This document shows, piece by piece, positions 9,754 through 20,504 of a stretch of 64,000 nucleotides of DNA; position 1 is the first letter of the stretch, and the number at the start of each line of letters is the position of its first letter. The notes beneath the pieces were generated by a model. That model searched no databases. It was given only the letters and a program-made list of their open reading frames with translations, and had not been told where the DNA came from. Source of the DNA: Lojkania enalia (Eukaryota > Ascomycota > Dothideomycetes > Pleosporales). The stretch lies in the NCBI GenBank assembly GCA_010094045.1, contig ML986714.1, positions 1 to 64,000 of the forward strand. Direction: 5' to 3'. A program made the position numbers and the translations under genes.

Positions 9754-12700
9754 ATGAACAACCCCAACCTGGGCGCCAACATGATGAACCGCGGCGCCAT
9801 CCAGCAGCGGTTCGTCTCCCACTATCGCACACAACAGCAGAAGACCCCACCCGGCTGGCAGCAGTCTGTTCCCCCAGAAGAACGAGCTCACCTCGCCCTC
9901 CAGTTCTTTACGTCCTTTCGACTTCTTAAGCCCGAGGCTAATGAACTGGAGGCTGTAAAGCAATCCGTTGGCCACGAGTCCCAGATCTTCATGCAATCGT
10001 CGTCCAAGGAGCAGTACGGCGTCGCTATGAAGAACAAGCTCGTCACCATGCATAACGCTCGCCAGGCGCGTGTTGCTGGCATCAACATGAACAATGGTAT
10101 GAATGGAGCGCAGATGGGCGTAATGGGCCAGCCCGGCGCTCCCAATCAGCAGCGAAATCCTACATCCCAGTTCCCTCAAGGCTTCCCCAACCCTCAGTTG
10201 CAACGGCCGATGCAAGCCTCTCCTATTCCCATGGTCCAGGGACAGTCACCCATGGGACCGGCCAACGGTGCAAATGCTATGAACTTTCCGCAAGGACAGG
10301 GCCCGCCGCAGCCAAACATGCAGCAACCGCACTCCCAGGTCCAGGTACCAGACAACGCAGCCATGATGCAGATCGCTAGAAGGTTTATGCAAACGGCCAA
10401 GCCTAACATCATGGCCAAATTCCGACATGATGTTGAAACCTGGACGCCCGAGAAGAAGCAGCTGCTAACAAACCAGGGTATTGAGCCTTTACTCTATCGC
10501 TTTCGTGAGCATGCCGAGTTGTTGCTTCGGAGCGGCAAGTTACCTGGCGTTCTCCAAGGAACCCAAGCCGGAAACCAGAATGTCGGGACGCAACAGCCCA
10601 ACCAGCCGAATCAGATGCAAAGTCAGCAGATGAATCTGAATCAACGACAGCCAAATCAGGAATTCGACTTCAATGCCCTTGCGAGCCAGCAGATTGAAGC
10701 CCGCCGAGTTGCAGATCAAGGACAACAAGTTGTGCCCGCAAGCAACAATGCGAGTGGGCCACAAATGGTCGGCTTTCCTGGACAGACTCCTCAGCCAGGA
10801 CAGGCGCCGAACGCGCAGCTGGCAGCACAGCGCCAAGCTATGCTCTTCCAGACCGCGAACATGCAGCGCCAACAGCAGGCCCAGCAGGCCCAGCAGGCCC
10901 AGCAGGCCCAAGCGCAAGCGCAGGCTCAAGCTCAAGCTCGGGTGCAACAGCAGGAACAGATGCGGCGAGAACAACAAGCGAGAAACGCAAACCAAATGCT
11001 CCAAGGCCAAATCGGCGGTCTCAATCTCCCTCGCACACAGCAAAGCCCTGCGATGCCGATGCTCACTCAGCCGCTGGTTACTCCCGGCCAACCTGGACCT
11101 ACTACCCCACAACAACGACCCCAAGCCCATGTCCCGCAAATGACGCCGCAAGGCCAACCTCAAGTTAATCCTCAGGTTGATCCTCAAGTTGCGACTCAAC
11201 TCATCCGTGAGGCCCAGCAAAGGGCTGCCGCAACCCTTACCCAAGGACAACCCTTGACCGAACAGGTGCGGATGAATCTCATGCCAGCGGATCTAGACCC
11301 GGCCGCCAGGCAGCACCTCCTGAGGCTCCCCGATGCCCAGTTCCGGAGTGTCATGACGAATCACTTAGCCAGTCGTCGCAACAACCAAATGCAGAGCCTC
11401 TTAGGCGCTCAACAGCCTGGTGGGCAGCCAAACATGATGATGAATCCTCAAGCACTGCAGGTGGGTATGCCAAGCCAGATGATGAATGGCGCAAATCTAG
11501 GGAATCTTGGTCGTGCTCCTCCTATGCCGCCTCTCGGACAGCAGCCGCCGAACGGTGTGACTGGACAGCAACTGTCCATGGGCCAACGACCTCAGATAAA
11601 CCAACAACGGGTACAAGCTGCACATCAGCTCCTCCAGCAGAACCCGGGAATCATCGCAGCCACAGACAGCCACTTGTTTCCTCCGGGTATCATCACCGCT
11701 CAACTGAGGCAAACCCTACCCCCAGAAATAAAGACCTGGTCCCAGCTTAAACAATGGGCTAACGCGAATCCTTCTCTTATGGTAAATCTCGACACAAATA
11801 AGCTGGTGATGCTCCAGGCCTTGCAATTCAATGATCGCCTGCGGAACCAATCAGCGCAGGGTCAGCAGGGAATGCCAAATGGCAACCAACGTCCCGGCAT
11901 GCCACAGCAAAATGGCATGGGCGCTATGCCACCCCAAGCCGGGCAATTACCCCCAGGTCAAGGTCCTGTCAGGACTCCACAGCCGCAGATGAATATGGCC
12001 ACCTTAGGCCAAGTGCAAGTCACCCCACAAGAAATACAAGCATTCCGACAGAAGCTGCCCCAAGGCCAACAAACTGCTCCTGATGAGCAACTACGCAATT
12101 ATCTCATGCAGCAAAAAATACAACAGAGGAGAGCACAACAGGCAGGGATGATGAATCTCCATCAGCAACCACGAAACCAGCTGCCTCAACAGCAATCATC
12201 ATCAATGCCTATGCAAGGCCCGCAAATCTCGCGTCCACCCACAACACAGCCATCACCGGCTCAGGCTACACCCCAGCCGAAACCAGCTGTTAAACCCCAG
12301 CAGCCTTCGAAGCCAGCTCAACCAAGTGGGCAAAACAATAGCTTGAAACAAGGCATTAAACGGCCAAATGAGGACACAAATGAAGGTCCGGGCGCCGAAA
12401 CGTCTGCTAGCAATGTCGCTCCACAAGCACCCGCCATGGTTCCCTCGAAGTCGCAGCCGGGAATTCCCAATCTCACACAGGAGCAGATGTCCAAGCTCAC
12501 TCCGCAGCAGCAAGCCCAGATGCGCGCTCAATTGCTCAAAGCTCAGGATGCATCGAGCAACAAGTCCCAGCAACGCGCTGTCCCGAGCTATGAGGAAGTC
12601 TTGGCAAGGATGAAGGAGCCAGCTCGAGAGGCCAAGTGCCGCCAGATGATGATGGAAGAGGATAGGAAGGTGCCAAAAGGTCCCATTGTCCAATGGCCAC

Positions 12701-14313
12701 CTGAAGCCCGAATGCAGGTGCAACAACTGGTTCGCGAGAAGATGGCTGGTCTCAGGCAGGTCGATAGGGTCTTGCGCTTATTCGTTGCGGGCTACGAAGG
12801 CAACGAGTCTGAGCAACTTGCTCGATCCATCATGCTTTCGCGCTCGAAGATTCTAAAACAAGTAAATCCGTCAGACGGGACCCTCCACGAGCAACTTACA
12901 ATGTCCGAGGAAGACTTTAAGAAGGCCATGCAGCACGTCCTAGCCTTCGTTGCCAGAGTTATGTCAATATTCCAAAGTCAAGGTCAAACCAACGCAGCGC
13001 AAAATCAACAGCAAGGACCAAATGAAGCACAGCCCGTGAGGCAGCAGTTGACTCAAGGGAACTTGAAGATTGTTGAGCAACAACAGCAGCGGCAACAGAA
13101 AGCACCACAGGCGCCGACGACGGATCGACCACCTTTCCCTCTAGGCGGCGGGCAGTCGCCTCGAGGTGCCCCAACCTACTTCAACCCACCTGAGGTTACC
13201 AAACTAGTCCTTCCAGAGAAGAAAAAGCAGAAGCTAGACCAAGGAACACCAGGCCAGAAACCACCCCCTCATATGAACTCTGGTAAGGGTGCGTCGCCTG
13301 AAATTAAGAGGCAGCCAGCTCCCGAGAAGCCTGTTGAGCAGAAACCTATCTTCAAGTGCAAATTGCCCGACTGTGACTCGACCTATCGCGGATTCGACAC
13401 CCAGGCCGAGCTTGATGCCCACGTTAAAGACGCCCACGCTAAGATCGACGACCCCCTACAGTTTGCCATTGATTCTATGGCAGAATATCTAGATGTCGAT
13501 GCACGAACTGGTACATCTAAGGTGGATACTATTAGTACGAATCATCTCACGAAACCAGCAGCCGTGGTAGGCAAGACCTCGCAGGTTACTACCAAGACTG
13601 GGCAGACCCCGAGCGTACCCCAAAATGTCGCCACACCAGCGGGACCGCAAGCCGCAGCGACTCCGATGACTCGAGTGCCAACACAGCCTGGCATTAAGAG
13701 CTCTCCTTCAACTAACCTCCTCAAGACCCCGCAGACTAGTGCCAAGGTCGCAACGCCCAGCACTGGAGCACCCGCGAAAGCTACTCCATTAAGTGTTACT
13801 AAGCCGACAACGAAGGAGCCTGCTGTTCCTGGGCCAGAGAAGGAAGAAGAGCCTCTGTTATTCGCACCCACGTCGCTGTTCGACTTCTCATATGAAAACA
13901 TTTTTGATGCGCTTGACACTACGGTACCATTTACTGTGCTCGACCTCAAAGACGAAGATAACTCATGGGCGCTCCGCTCTCGCCCAAGCTCTCCAATGAA
14001 CACTCCTGATTCGTCTTCAAAGGATACACCATCAACACGGCAATCAGACATATCAGAGAACGACAATCTACAAATCAACCTGGATGTCAAGGATATCGAT
14101 ATGCCGGATGGCTGGTTAGCCGCCCTGGCTGGAGACTCACTTCCACTAGATGCCCAATTGTCCGAAGATTTGTCAACCCTCGGTTTCACTCTCCCTCCCA
14201 TGGACAACGATGACATGATGTTGTACTATGGTGACAATTTACTAATGGATCTTGATCCCATGGATTCGAAGACGATGGAGAACCTGGCAACCCTGGATCC
14301 TTCGCTACTTTAG
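9754..14313 (+). CDS. MED15: Mediator complex subunit 15 (Gal11-like)
   Basis: A single 4560-nt open frame encodes 1519 residues. Residues about 28-105 form a KIX-like helical domain (WQQSVPPEERAHLALQFF onward), the activator-binding domain of Med15. A second predicted helical segment lies at about 199-260 (MMQIARRFMQ). The middle is Gln/Pro/Met-rich, with a Q-A tract at about 373-412. A conserved helical block near 946-1036 includes VLARMKEPAREAKCRQMM. A C2H2-like finger (C-x4-C-x15-H-x4-H) lies near 1200-1226. The C-terminus is acidic and hydrophobic, like an activation-type tail. Such proteins act in the nucleus in the Mediator tail, linking activators to RNA polymerase II. The ATG at 9754 follows CGTAGCCACG and gives the KIX start. 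Confidence 0.88.
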   Translation: MNNPNLGANMMNRGAIQQRFVSHYRTQQQKTPPGWQQSVPPEERAHLALQFFTSFRLLKPEANELEAVKQSVGHESQIFMQSSSKEQYGVAMKNKLVTMHNARQARVAGINMNNGMNGAQMGVMGQPGAPNQQRNPTSQFPQGFPNPQLQRPMQASPIPMVQGQSPMGPANGANAMNFPQGQGPPQPNMQQPHSQVQVPDNAAMMQIARRFMQTAKPNIMAKFRHDVETWTPEKKQLLTNQGIEPLLYRFREHAELLLRSGKLPGVLQGTQAGNQNVGTQQPNQPNQMQSQQMNLNQRQPNQEFDFNALASQQIEARRVADQGQQVVPASNNASGPQMVGFPGQTPQPGQAPNAQLAAQRQAMLFQTANMQRQQQAQQAQQAQQAQAQAQAQAQARVQQQEQMRREQQARNANQMLQGQIGGLNLPRTQQSPAMPMLTQPLVTPGQPGPTTPQQRPQAHVPQMTPQGQPQVNPQVDPQVATQLIREAQQRAAATLTQGQPLTEQVRMNLMPADLDPAARQHLLRLPDAQFRSVMTNHLASRRNNQMQSLLGAQQPGGQPNMMMNPQALQVGMPSQMMNGANLGNLGRAPPMPPLGQQPPNGVTGQQLSMGQRPQINQQRVQAAHQLLQQNPGIIAATDSHLFPPGIITAQLRQTLPPEIKTWSQLKQWANANPSLMVNLDTNKLVMLQALQFNDRLRNQSAQGQQGMPNGNQRPGMPQQNGMGAMPPQAGQLPPGQGPVRTPQPQMNMATLGQVQVTPQEIQAFRQKLPQGQQTAPDEQLRNYLMQQKIQQRRAQQAGMMNLHQQPRNQLPQQQSSSMPMQGPQISRPPTTQPSPAQATPQPKPAVKPQQPSKPAQPSGQNNSLKQGIKRPNEDTNEGPGAETSASNVAPQAPAMVPSKSQPGIPNLTQEQMSKLTPQQQAQMRAQLLKAQDASSNKSQQRAVPSYEEVLARMKEPAREAKCRQMMMEEDRKVPKGPIVQWPPEARMQVQQLVREKMAGLRQVDRVLRLFVAGYEGNESEQLARSIMLSRSKILKQVNPSDGTLHEQLTMSEEDFKKAMQHVLAFVARVMSIFQSQGQTNAAQNQQQGPNEAQPVRQQLTQGNLKIVEQQQQRQQKAPQAPTTDRPPFPLGGGQSPRGAPTYFNPPEVTKLVLPEKKKQKLDQGTPGQKPPPHMNSGKGASPEIKRQPAPEKPVEQKPIFKCKLPDCDSTYRGFDTQAELDAHVKDAHAKIDDPLQFAIDSMAEYLDVDARTGTSKVDTISTNHLTKPAAVVGKTSQVTTKTGQTPSVPQNVATPAGPQAAATPMTRVPTQPGIKSSPSTNLLKTPQTSAKVATPSTGAPAKATPLSVTKPTTKEPAVPGPEKEEEPLLFAPTSLFDFSYENIFDALDTTVPFTVLDLKDEDNSWALRSRPSSPMNTPDSSSKDTPSTRQSDISENDNLQINLDVKDIDMPDGWLAALAGDSLPLDAQLSEDLSTLGFTLPPMDNDDMMLYYGDNLLMDLDPMDSKTMENLATLDPSLL
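10868..10944 (+). repeat. Gln-Ala codon repeat within Med15
   Basis: In-frame hexamer-like CAGGCC units followed by CAAGCG/CAGGCT/CAAGCT units code for an alternating Gln-Ala tract. The unit changes from near-perfect to diverged along its length, as expected for replication slippage followed by substitution. Confidence 0.8.
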
Positions 14314-14886
14314 CTAAGGTCGACTCGAATGTCTGTCTGGAGGCGGCTAGGAAGTTTTGGCCTCTTGCGGCAACCTCGATCATATTTTATCCATCCTTTG
14401 GTTTTTGTTGCATATACTTGTAGGGCGCTCGCCCCCTTGAGCTTTTCTGACCATATTTAGCATTATATTTTTTTTATTTTATTTTATTTTATTTATATTT
14501 GACCGTGTACCAACAGCCATTTGTTCTATTTTTTTTTTTTTTTTTTTTAGATACTAGAATCGGGTTTCACGCATGGCGTTCCGGGGGGTGCACAGCACGT
14601 TAGTCAGGAAACCGGGGGGGATTGTTTATGAGTTATGTACGAGTCAAATGTTGGGGATTTTTTTTTTTTTTCTGTTTTCAGGATTATAGGCGCGATGGGG
14701 GGATTCGAGTGTGATTTGGCGTGCCTTGTCCATGGATCTTCCTTTGGGTTTGTGTTTGGTTGTGCTTTTTTTTTTTGTGTGTTTTGGCGAGGTTCAGGCA
14801 TGGAGAGTAATTATACCCCCCAACATCAACTGGATATAAATGGTTTGGTTTTCCTTCCTTTTTTTTTTTTTTTTTTTTTTTTTTTT

Positions 14887-14986
14887 NNNNNNNNNNNNNN
14901 NNNNNNNNNNNNNNNNNNNNNNNNNNNNNNNNNNNNNNNNNNNNNNNNNNNNNNNNNNNNNNNNNNNNNNNNNNNNNNNNNNNNNN
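14887..14986. other. Assembly gap (100 N)
   Basis: Exactly 100 N bases lie directly after a T homopolymer of about 27. The round number is the usual placeholder for a gap of unknown size, so true spacing across this point is unknown. Confidence 0.95.
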
Positions 14987-15250
14987 TTTTGGTATGTGTT
15001 TGAGTGGGTTTGGATAAGTGGGGACGTGAGATGTGGGCGTATCTGCATTGGATGCGGCGGTAGTTATTAGGTAGGCATCATTGGTTCTGTAGGAGAAGAG
15101 AAAAAAAAATTTTTTTTCTTTGACTATTTATTTGTGAGATTGGTTTGGTGATGATGTTTTTGGGGTTCTAGGTATAGTATAGTGTAAGTAAGAGATGGTG
15201 TGGATTGGAACGCTGTGAACCACGGCCACAAACCACGCTATCCTGACGTT

Positions 15251-15302
15251 CTTGTCTTGTCTTGTCTTGCCTGGTCTGGTCTGGTCTGGTCTGGTCTGGT
15301 CT
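15251..15302. repeat. Pentanucleotide tandem array (CTTGT then CTGGT)
   Basis: About four CTTGT-type units change after one CCTGG junction to about six CTGGT units. The two halves differ by one base, so the array expanded after a point change in one unit. Confidence 0.85.
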
Positions 15303-16678
15303 AGTTTTGCCACACTTGACTGACGTACGGGAGAGCCAATCTTCGCTCTTTCGAGACGCTAACACTACGAATAATGGTTCTGATGATCTCCAGTGGAAAC
15401 GAACGTCCGGAACCTAGTCCACGTACCTGGTTCTTCGCGCACTCCAAGATTTTTACATGGTTTTTACATGGTTTGTGGGTTGGGTTTGGTAACGATCGAT
15501 GGATGGGTGGCATGTGAAGAGCAGAGAAGAATCTGGGTGCCGCACGGTTCTTCTCAACGGACCCGGGCGGTTCCGTGCGGGATTGTTTTTTTGGATAGAG
15601 GAGAACCGTGGGTGAGTAGGTAGGTGGATGGGGATTAGAGATATATGCATGTATGTGTGCGTAGACTGATGTGGAAAGCGATGAATGTAGTTGTTAGACA
15701 AAGACTATTTCCATACCATAGGGATCGACGCTAAACGTATTTCCGCTAAAGCAAAAACCCTAGACTGGGGGGCATCGAATTGGTCGGGTTGGGGTAGGCA
15801 GATGGAAGGTTGATGCACGGACGAGTAAACTATGTGGTAGGATTTACATCTAGTATTAGGTATGATTCGGAGACGAGAGAGCCTGGACACGCATACCAAA
15901 ATCTATCTACTGACTCAGCTTTTTCTCAGCGTGCTTACATACATGGCGCGCAGAGCGAGGTAATTTTCCGCGCGAATCGTCGTGCGACTGCGCTGAAAAT
16001 AGAATGCTGACACTTGTACTCAATGGTTGTCCGGGACTGCTTTGCCACAGCCCTCTCAGGCATGCAATTTTTTTATTTTTTATTTTTTTTTTTTTTTCTT
16101 CACTGCGCCATGCCGGGATGATTCCGAGCGCGGGCAATTAGCATACGTGGTTTAACAACGGGCCAGTCAGTTGTGGACGGACACTTGTTTGGTTCTTGAC
16201 GTGTGGGAGGCGGGGGGTGTGTAGTTAAGTGGTGACGATAGGGTCGAACCGAAGTTCGGAGGGTATTGGCTTCACGAATTGGAGGTGTTCACTAGGGGAT
16301 TGAGGGGCTGGAACGCCCGAGGAGCGGTGAGGGAACGTTTTCCATCGGGTGTTCGATTGGGTGGGATGATGCGGGTGGAAGGGCATTGGAAGGTATGGAA
16401 TAGCTGGGTGGGTCTCTGGGGTAGGACGAACCAAGATATGCGAGAGACCGGGATCATGTATTAGGGTATGGGAACATGGGTTTGCTTGACGGTCTGGAGG
16501 AAAAAGCCAAACGCGATGCGTAGTTTGTAGAAATGGTTTTTTGAGGGGGAGGGAGGACAAACGTCAGTTATGGATGGAGAGTAGGAGTGTCTGTGTCGAG
16601 ACGTGGCATTCGTTTGTAGAGGGGAGGCATAGAACAAAGAAGCCTGGAGATGTTTCTATTGACGCTCTCCAATACGCC

Positions 16679-17170
16679 TCACGTGCTCTTCTTCAACCTC
16701 ACCTCTTCCCGCCCTTCCTGCCCGTCCTCCTGCCGGAATCCCGCGCCCGCGAGCATCAGTATTCTCGTCGCGGCTAAGAAATACACAAACCCGACGCCGC
16801 CCCAGTCCATCGGGTTCCAATTCCAGAACTGCCAGTAGACCCAGCTACCGACCGGTCTGACCGAGTACAAATGTCCGAAATCGGCAACAAGCAGGCCGAA
16901 CATGAACGTCTTCCATACCTTGACGTCCTGGGTCGCGCGTAAGACCAGGGCCTCGTTGACGCAGAGCAACAGGTACAGGTTGGCCAGCTGGGTGAGTACA
17001 ATGGAGGTGGCAATGGGCACTGACTGGCCCGGAGCGCTGGCGGCGTGCGTCCACAACAGGTACCTGGCCTGCAGATAGTGGGCGTGGACGGCGCCAGCGA
17101 GGGTGGATAGCGGCTCGAGGTAGAGGAAGACGAAGCGGTATGGCGTCGGAATGGCCGCCGACGATGGCAT
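16679..17170 (-). CDS. DUF7704 family membrane protein
   Basis: An intron-less 163-residue frame starts at the ATG at 17170. It shows the family layout: an N-terminal PYRFVFLYLEPLSTLAGA helix, a helix with LTQLANLYLLLCVNEALVLR (about residues 59-80), a third with WKTFMFGLLVADFGHLYS, and WNWNPMDWGGVGFVYFLAA near the end. The conserved NEALVLR, ADFGHLYS and WNWN-MDWG motifs mark DUF7704, a fungal four-helix membrane protein family without known function. The frame fills the family length. It is divergent from the F-box gene, about 940 bp away. Confidence 0.92.
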   Translation of the reverse strand: MPSSAAIPTPYRFVFLYLEPLSTLAGAVHAHYLQARYLLWTHAASAPGQSVPIATSIVLTQLANLYLLLCVNEALVLRATQDVKVWKTFMFGLLVADFGHLYSVRPVGSWVYWQFWNWNPMDWGGVGFVYFLAATRILMLAGAGFRQEDGQEGREEVRLKKST

Positions 17171-18113
17171 TCTTATTGCTGTGCTGCTGTGGTCTGGTTT
17201 TGTGGGGTCTGGTCAGGGTGGTGACCAGACGGCGAGTCCGTCTGCGCCTACGCGAATGCACGAGGGTTCCAGGCGAGAGCGGTGGCGGAGGGAGAAGGGG
17301 GGAAAACCCAAACCCGCCGGACAGATTCCGCCTGGAGGAGTTTGCTCGGAACGCGAAGAGTGACGGGTTGGGCGCGGCGCCGGGACTCGCAGGTCTCAGG
17401 AATCAGGAATCAGGAATCAGGAATCGCTCAGGGTGATGGTGGACTGCTGGGGGTCTCCCGTGGCGCGCTCCCCGGGGATCGACCGGCGGTCCCTAATTTC
17501 CAAGCTTGTCGCTCCGCCCTGGCCCTGGCGCTGTTTCGGCCGCTGGTTGGGGTTGTTAGGCTGCTTTCTTTTAAATAAAAACACCTTCCATGCACCTGCA
17601 GCCGCTTTTCAAGCCTGTTGCCATCATTGCGTCGCGCACATCGCCTCCGCCTCGTCCTCGCTCCTACGCCTACTTCTTCCACTCCCCCTACTCTTCCTTC
17701 TCCTCGCCGACGCTGCCGCTCTCTACAGCATCTTTTCTGGGCCTTTTTTTTTTTTTCCTTGCCGCCGGTCGCTGAGCACGCATTTTCCTTTGTTGCTTGG
17801 TGCTGGTCCGGTTTGTTATTCTTTTGCTTCGCATTGCGCATCCCCGTAGACACGTTCCTTGTGTTTTTTTTACTACCCAACAGCCCCTTCGGCTCAATCG
17901 CCACCACGTTATCCATTGCGAGCGCTGCTGCTGTTACGCTCGAGTCCACACGTCGCCCAAGAACTACAGGCCGCCTCCCTATTCGGCATATCCGCGCGCC
18001 GCCTGTTGAGCGTTGGTCCGCGTCTCACCTTACGGATTCGCTGGTGACGACGACCTGACCGCACGCTCGTCTCTCACCGTCAGCGACAGCCAGTGTCGCC
18101 GCCTGGATACCCA
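17171..18113. other. Shared divergent 5' region with short tandem repeat
   Basis: This stretch separates the DUF7704 and F-box/WD40 start codons. A 7-bp AATCAGG-type repeat (about four copies) lies at 17397-17425, and the second half is pyrimidine-rich on the plus strand, as expected for a long leader of the F-box gene. No conserved protein frame was found. The minus-strand frame at 17428-17949 is Lys/Arg-rich and judged a composition artefact. Confidence 0.5.
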
Positions 18114-20504
18114 ATGCATCGCCGACCCTCCTTTCTCGCGCACCGACCGAGGACCTCTTCTGCCCTAGACGACCGCGACCAGCCTGCCCCCTTTGAAGCC
18201 GGCATGAAACGCACCGCATCGCAGACCTTCAGCACACATGCCCAGGAGGCCCGAGACACACAGACACACCTAGGTTCTGTCACGGAAGGTAAAAGAGTAG
18301 TCGATTATCCACAATCGCAACACTCGCATTCTAGCTCGTTATCACGCGCATCGCAAGGGTTTAAGCACATTTGTCGGAGATTATCCGCGTCCGCGTCCGC
18401 GTCCTCGTCCTCCACGACCACAACCACTGCCTTCCGTCGCCCGTCTCTTGCGTCCATTTTCGACCTCTCCGATTCTAGCTCGAAGGAAAACAATGCCGAT
18501 TCACCACGCGCCCGCCTACAACACCATGACTCGGGAGTCCCGCCCATGATCCACGAGTCTGGTGTTACCGGCATCCACTCCAAGTTCTCACTGAAAAGAG
18601 GGCTCTCGAGTATCCGGCGGAAACCAGCCGTCTCCGGTCCGTCCGGCGAATATGCGCGCTTCAATCCCGTTCCCGCGCCCATTCCGGCCAACTACCCGAC
18701 CATTCAACCTGGGTCCGCTGCCAGAGCGGCTGCGGCTGCTAACAATGAAAGATTAAACTTGCAAAGAAGGCAGGAACAGGAGGTGGCAAAGTTTCTGGCG
18801 GGATATCCCTCGTATGAAGGCGTGGGCCGGATAGAAGACGTCTTGAAAGATAATGAAAGTGGAGTAGGCATGGTGGCTTGTTCGTCGAGATTGATTGCGC
18901 AGGATAAGAAAATAGGTACGTGGAGAAGGGGTTCTGTTTGGGATGCCGTGTCATAAGTTTGAAGTATCGGATTATACCCTTTTTTTTTTTTCCGGATTAT
19001 ATATCAATGGCGGGTCAACAGGCGCAGCCCTAGTCATTCTTATTGGCGAACCAGCATACTAGATCTCCTTCAATTTTAGGCTTCAAGTGTACTGACACAT
19101 ATTCCAGATCCTATCAAGTTTCTCCCGGCCGAACTGTCAGCAATGATTCTCACAAACCTTGATGCGGAGAGTCTCGTCCACGCTGAGCAGTGTTCTAAAC
19201 CCTGGTATGCAGCCGCTTCATCACCTCATGTGTGGAGGGTAGTTTTTCTCCGCAAGTTTACACCTGAAGTGCACGTATCACCCACTCCAATCATGATGGG
19301 GGGTGCAGGCATTGGAGATGTACGAAATGGAAGGGTTGCTCCCGGCCAGGATTGGAAGGGCATGTACAAAACCAGAAAAACCATCAACCGGCGATGGTGG
19401 AGTGGGACCCCCAATGCAATCTACCTCAATGGGCACACGGATTCGGTATACTGCTGCCAATTTGACGAGAGTAAGATCATCACTGGCTCGCGTGACCGCA
19501 CCATTCGTGTGTGGGATATGAGAACCTACAAGTGTGTAAAAGTTATTGGTGGCCCGTCGAATAGGCCCTCGCCAAACACTCCTCCGACTTTGGAGACGAA
19601 CAAGAATACCGTCATTGATCATCCCTCTATGAATGGTAGGCCGGAAGGCAATGCCATCTATCACGTGCCCTCGGACTATCACGAGGCTTCCATCCTCTGC
19701 CTCCAATATGACGACAAGATCATGGTGACAGGCTCTTCAGACCATACCTGTATAGTCTGGGACATCTCCAGCTCGGAATACGAACCCCTCTATCGCCTCC
19801 GCCACCACGCCGCCGGTGTCCTAGACGTCTGCCTCGACGACAAGCACATCATCTCCTGCTCCAAAGACGCCACGATCAACGTCTGGGAGCGGGCAACCGG
19901 AAACCACATTCGCACACTAACCGGGCACCGGGGCCCCGTCAACGCGGTCCAACTCCGCGGCCACCTCCTCGTCTCCGCATCAGGCGACGGTATCGCGAAG
20001 CTCTGGAACCTCGAGTCCGGGCAATGCATCAAGGAATTCCCGTCGCAGGACCGGGGCCTGGCAGCCGTCGAGTTCAGCGACGACGCAAAGTACGTACTGG
20101 CGGGTGGCAATGACCACGTCGTGTACAAGTTCGACGCCATGTCCGGCGCTGTGCTGCACACCTCCGCGCGGCATGGTGGCCTCGTCCGTTCGCTATTCCT
20201 AGACGCGCACAATGGCCGTGTCATCTCGGGGTCGTACGACCAGTCAATTCGGATCGCGGATTTCGCATCAGGCCAGATCTTTGGGTTGTATGAGAATTGG
20301 ACGACGAGTTGGATTTTGTCGGCCAAGAGCGATTATCGGAGGGTAGTTGCGACGAGTCAGGATGGGAGGACATTGATTCTAGATTTTGGGTGGGGAACTG
20401 AGGGGGTAGGAGGGCTTATTGGGGGAGATAGTTTGGTGGGTAAGGAGGGGGTAGTTTTGGGGGAGGGCCGTGGTGCAAGGAGGAGGTCGTTGTTAGGGTT
20501 TTGA
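18114..20504 (+). CDS. F-box and WD40 repeat protein (SCF substrate receptor type)
   Basis: Two exons (18114-18915 and 19108-20504) join in phase to give 732 residues. The first about 265 residues are Ser-rich and probably disordered, ending in a region with LNLQRRQEQEVAKFLAGYPS. An F-box follows at once after the splice: DPIKFLPAELSAMILTNLDA with SSPHVWRVVFLRKF (about residues 268-315). Then come six or seven WD40 repeats from about 365 (LNGHTDSVYCCQFD, TGSSDHTCIVWD, TLTGHRGPVNAVQLRG, SASGDGIAKLWN). F-box/WD40 proteins recruit phosphorylated targets to SCF ubiquitin ligases. Which target this one binds cannot be told. The ATG at 18114 is the first in frame; an additional upstream exon is possible. 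Confidence 0.88.

Larger units (their letters stand above)
14314..16678. other. Intergenic with poly-T tracts and assembly gap
   Basis: No gene seen. The Med15 3' flank has T-rich runs (around 14466-14500 and 14529-14548), further poly-T at 14660-14671 and 14860-14886, and a gap at 14887-14986. Plus-strand T runs and short G/T-rich frames fill the rest. The minus-strand frame at 16225-16560 is Pro/His/Ser-rich without recognisable features and is not accepted as a gene. Confidence 0.5.

Noticed and set aside
9499..10215. Long minus-strand frame overlapping the Med15 start
   Set aside because: It is antisense to a well-supported coding frame and its composition mirrors the Gln/Pro-rich sense strand.
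13542..14216. 224-codon minus-strand frame inside Med15
   Set aside because: Shadow of the Ser/Thr/Pro-rich C-terminal coding sequence; no motif.
17428..17949. Minus-strand Lys/Arg-rich frame upstream of the F-box gene
   Set aside because: It lies in the pyrimidine-rich leader; the charge bias follows from purine-rich antisense sequence.
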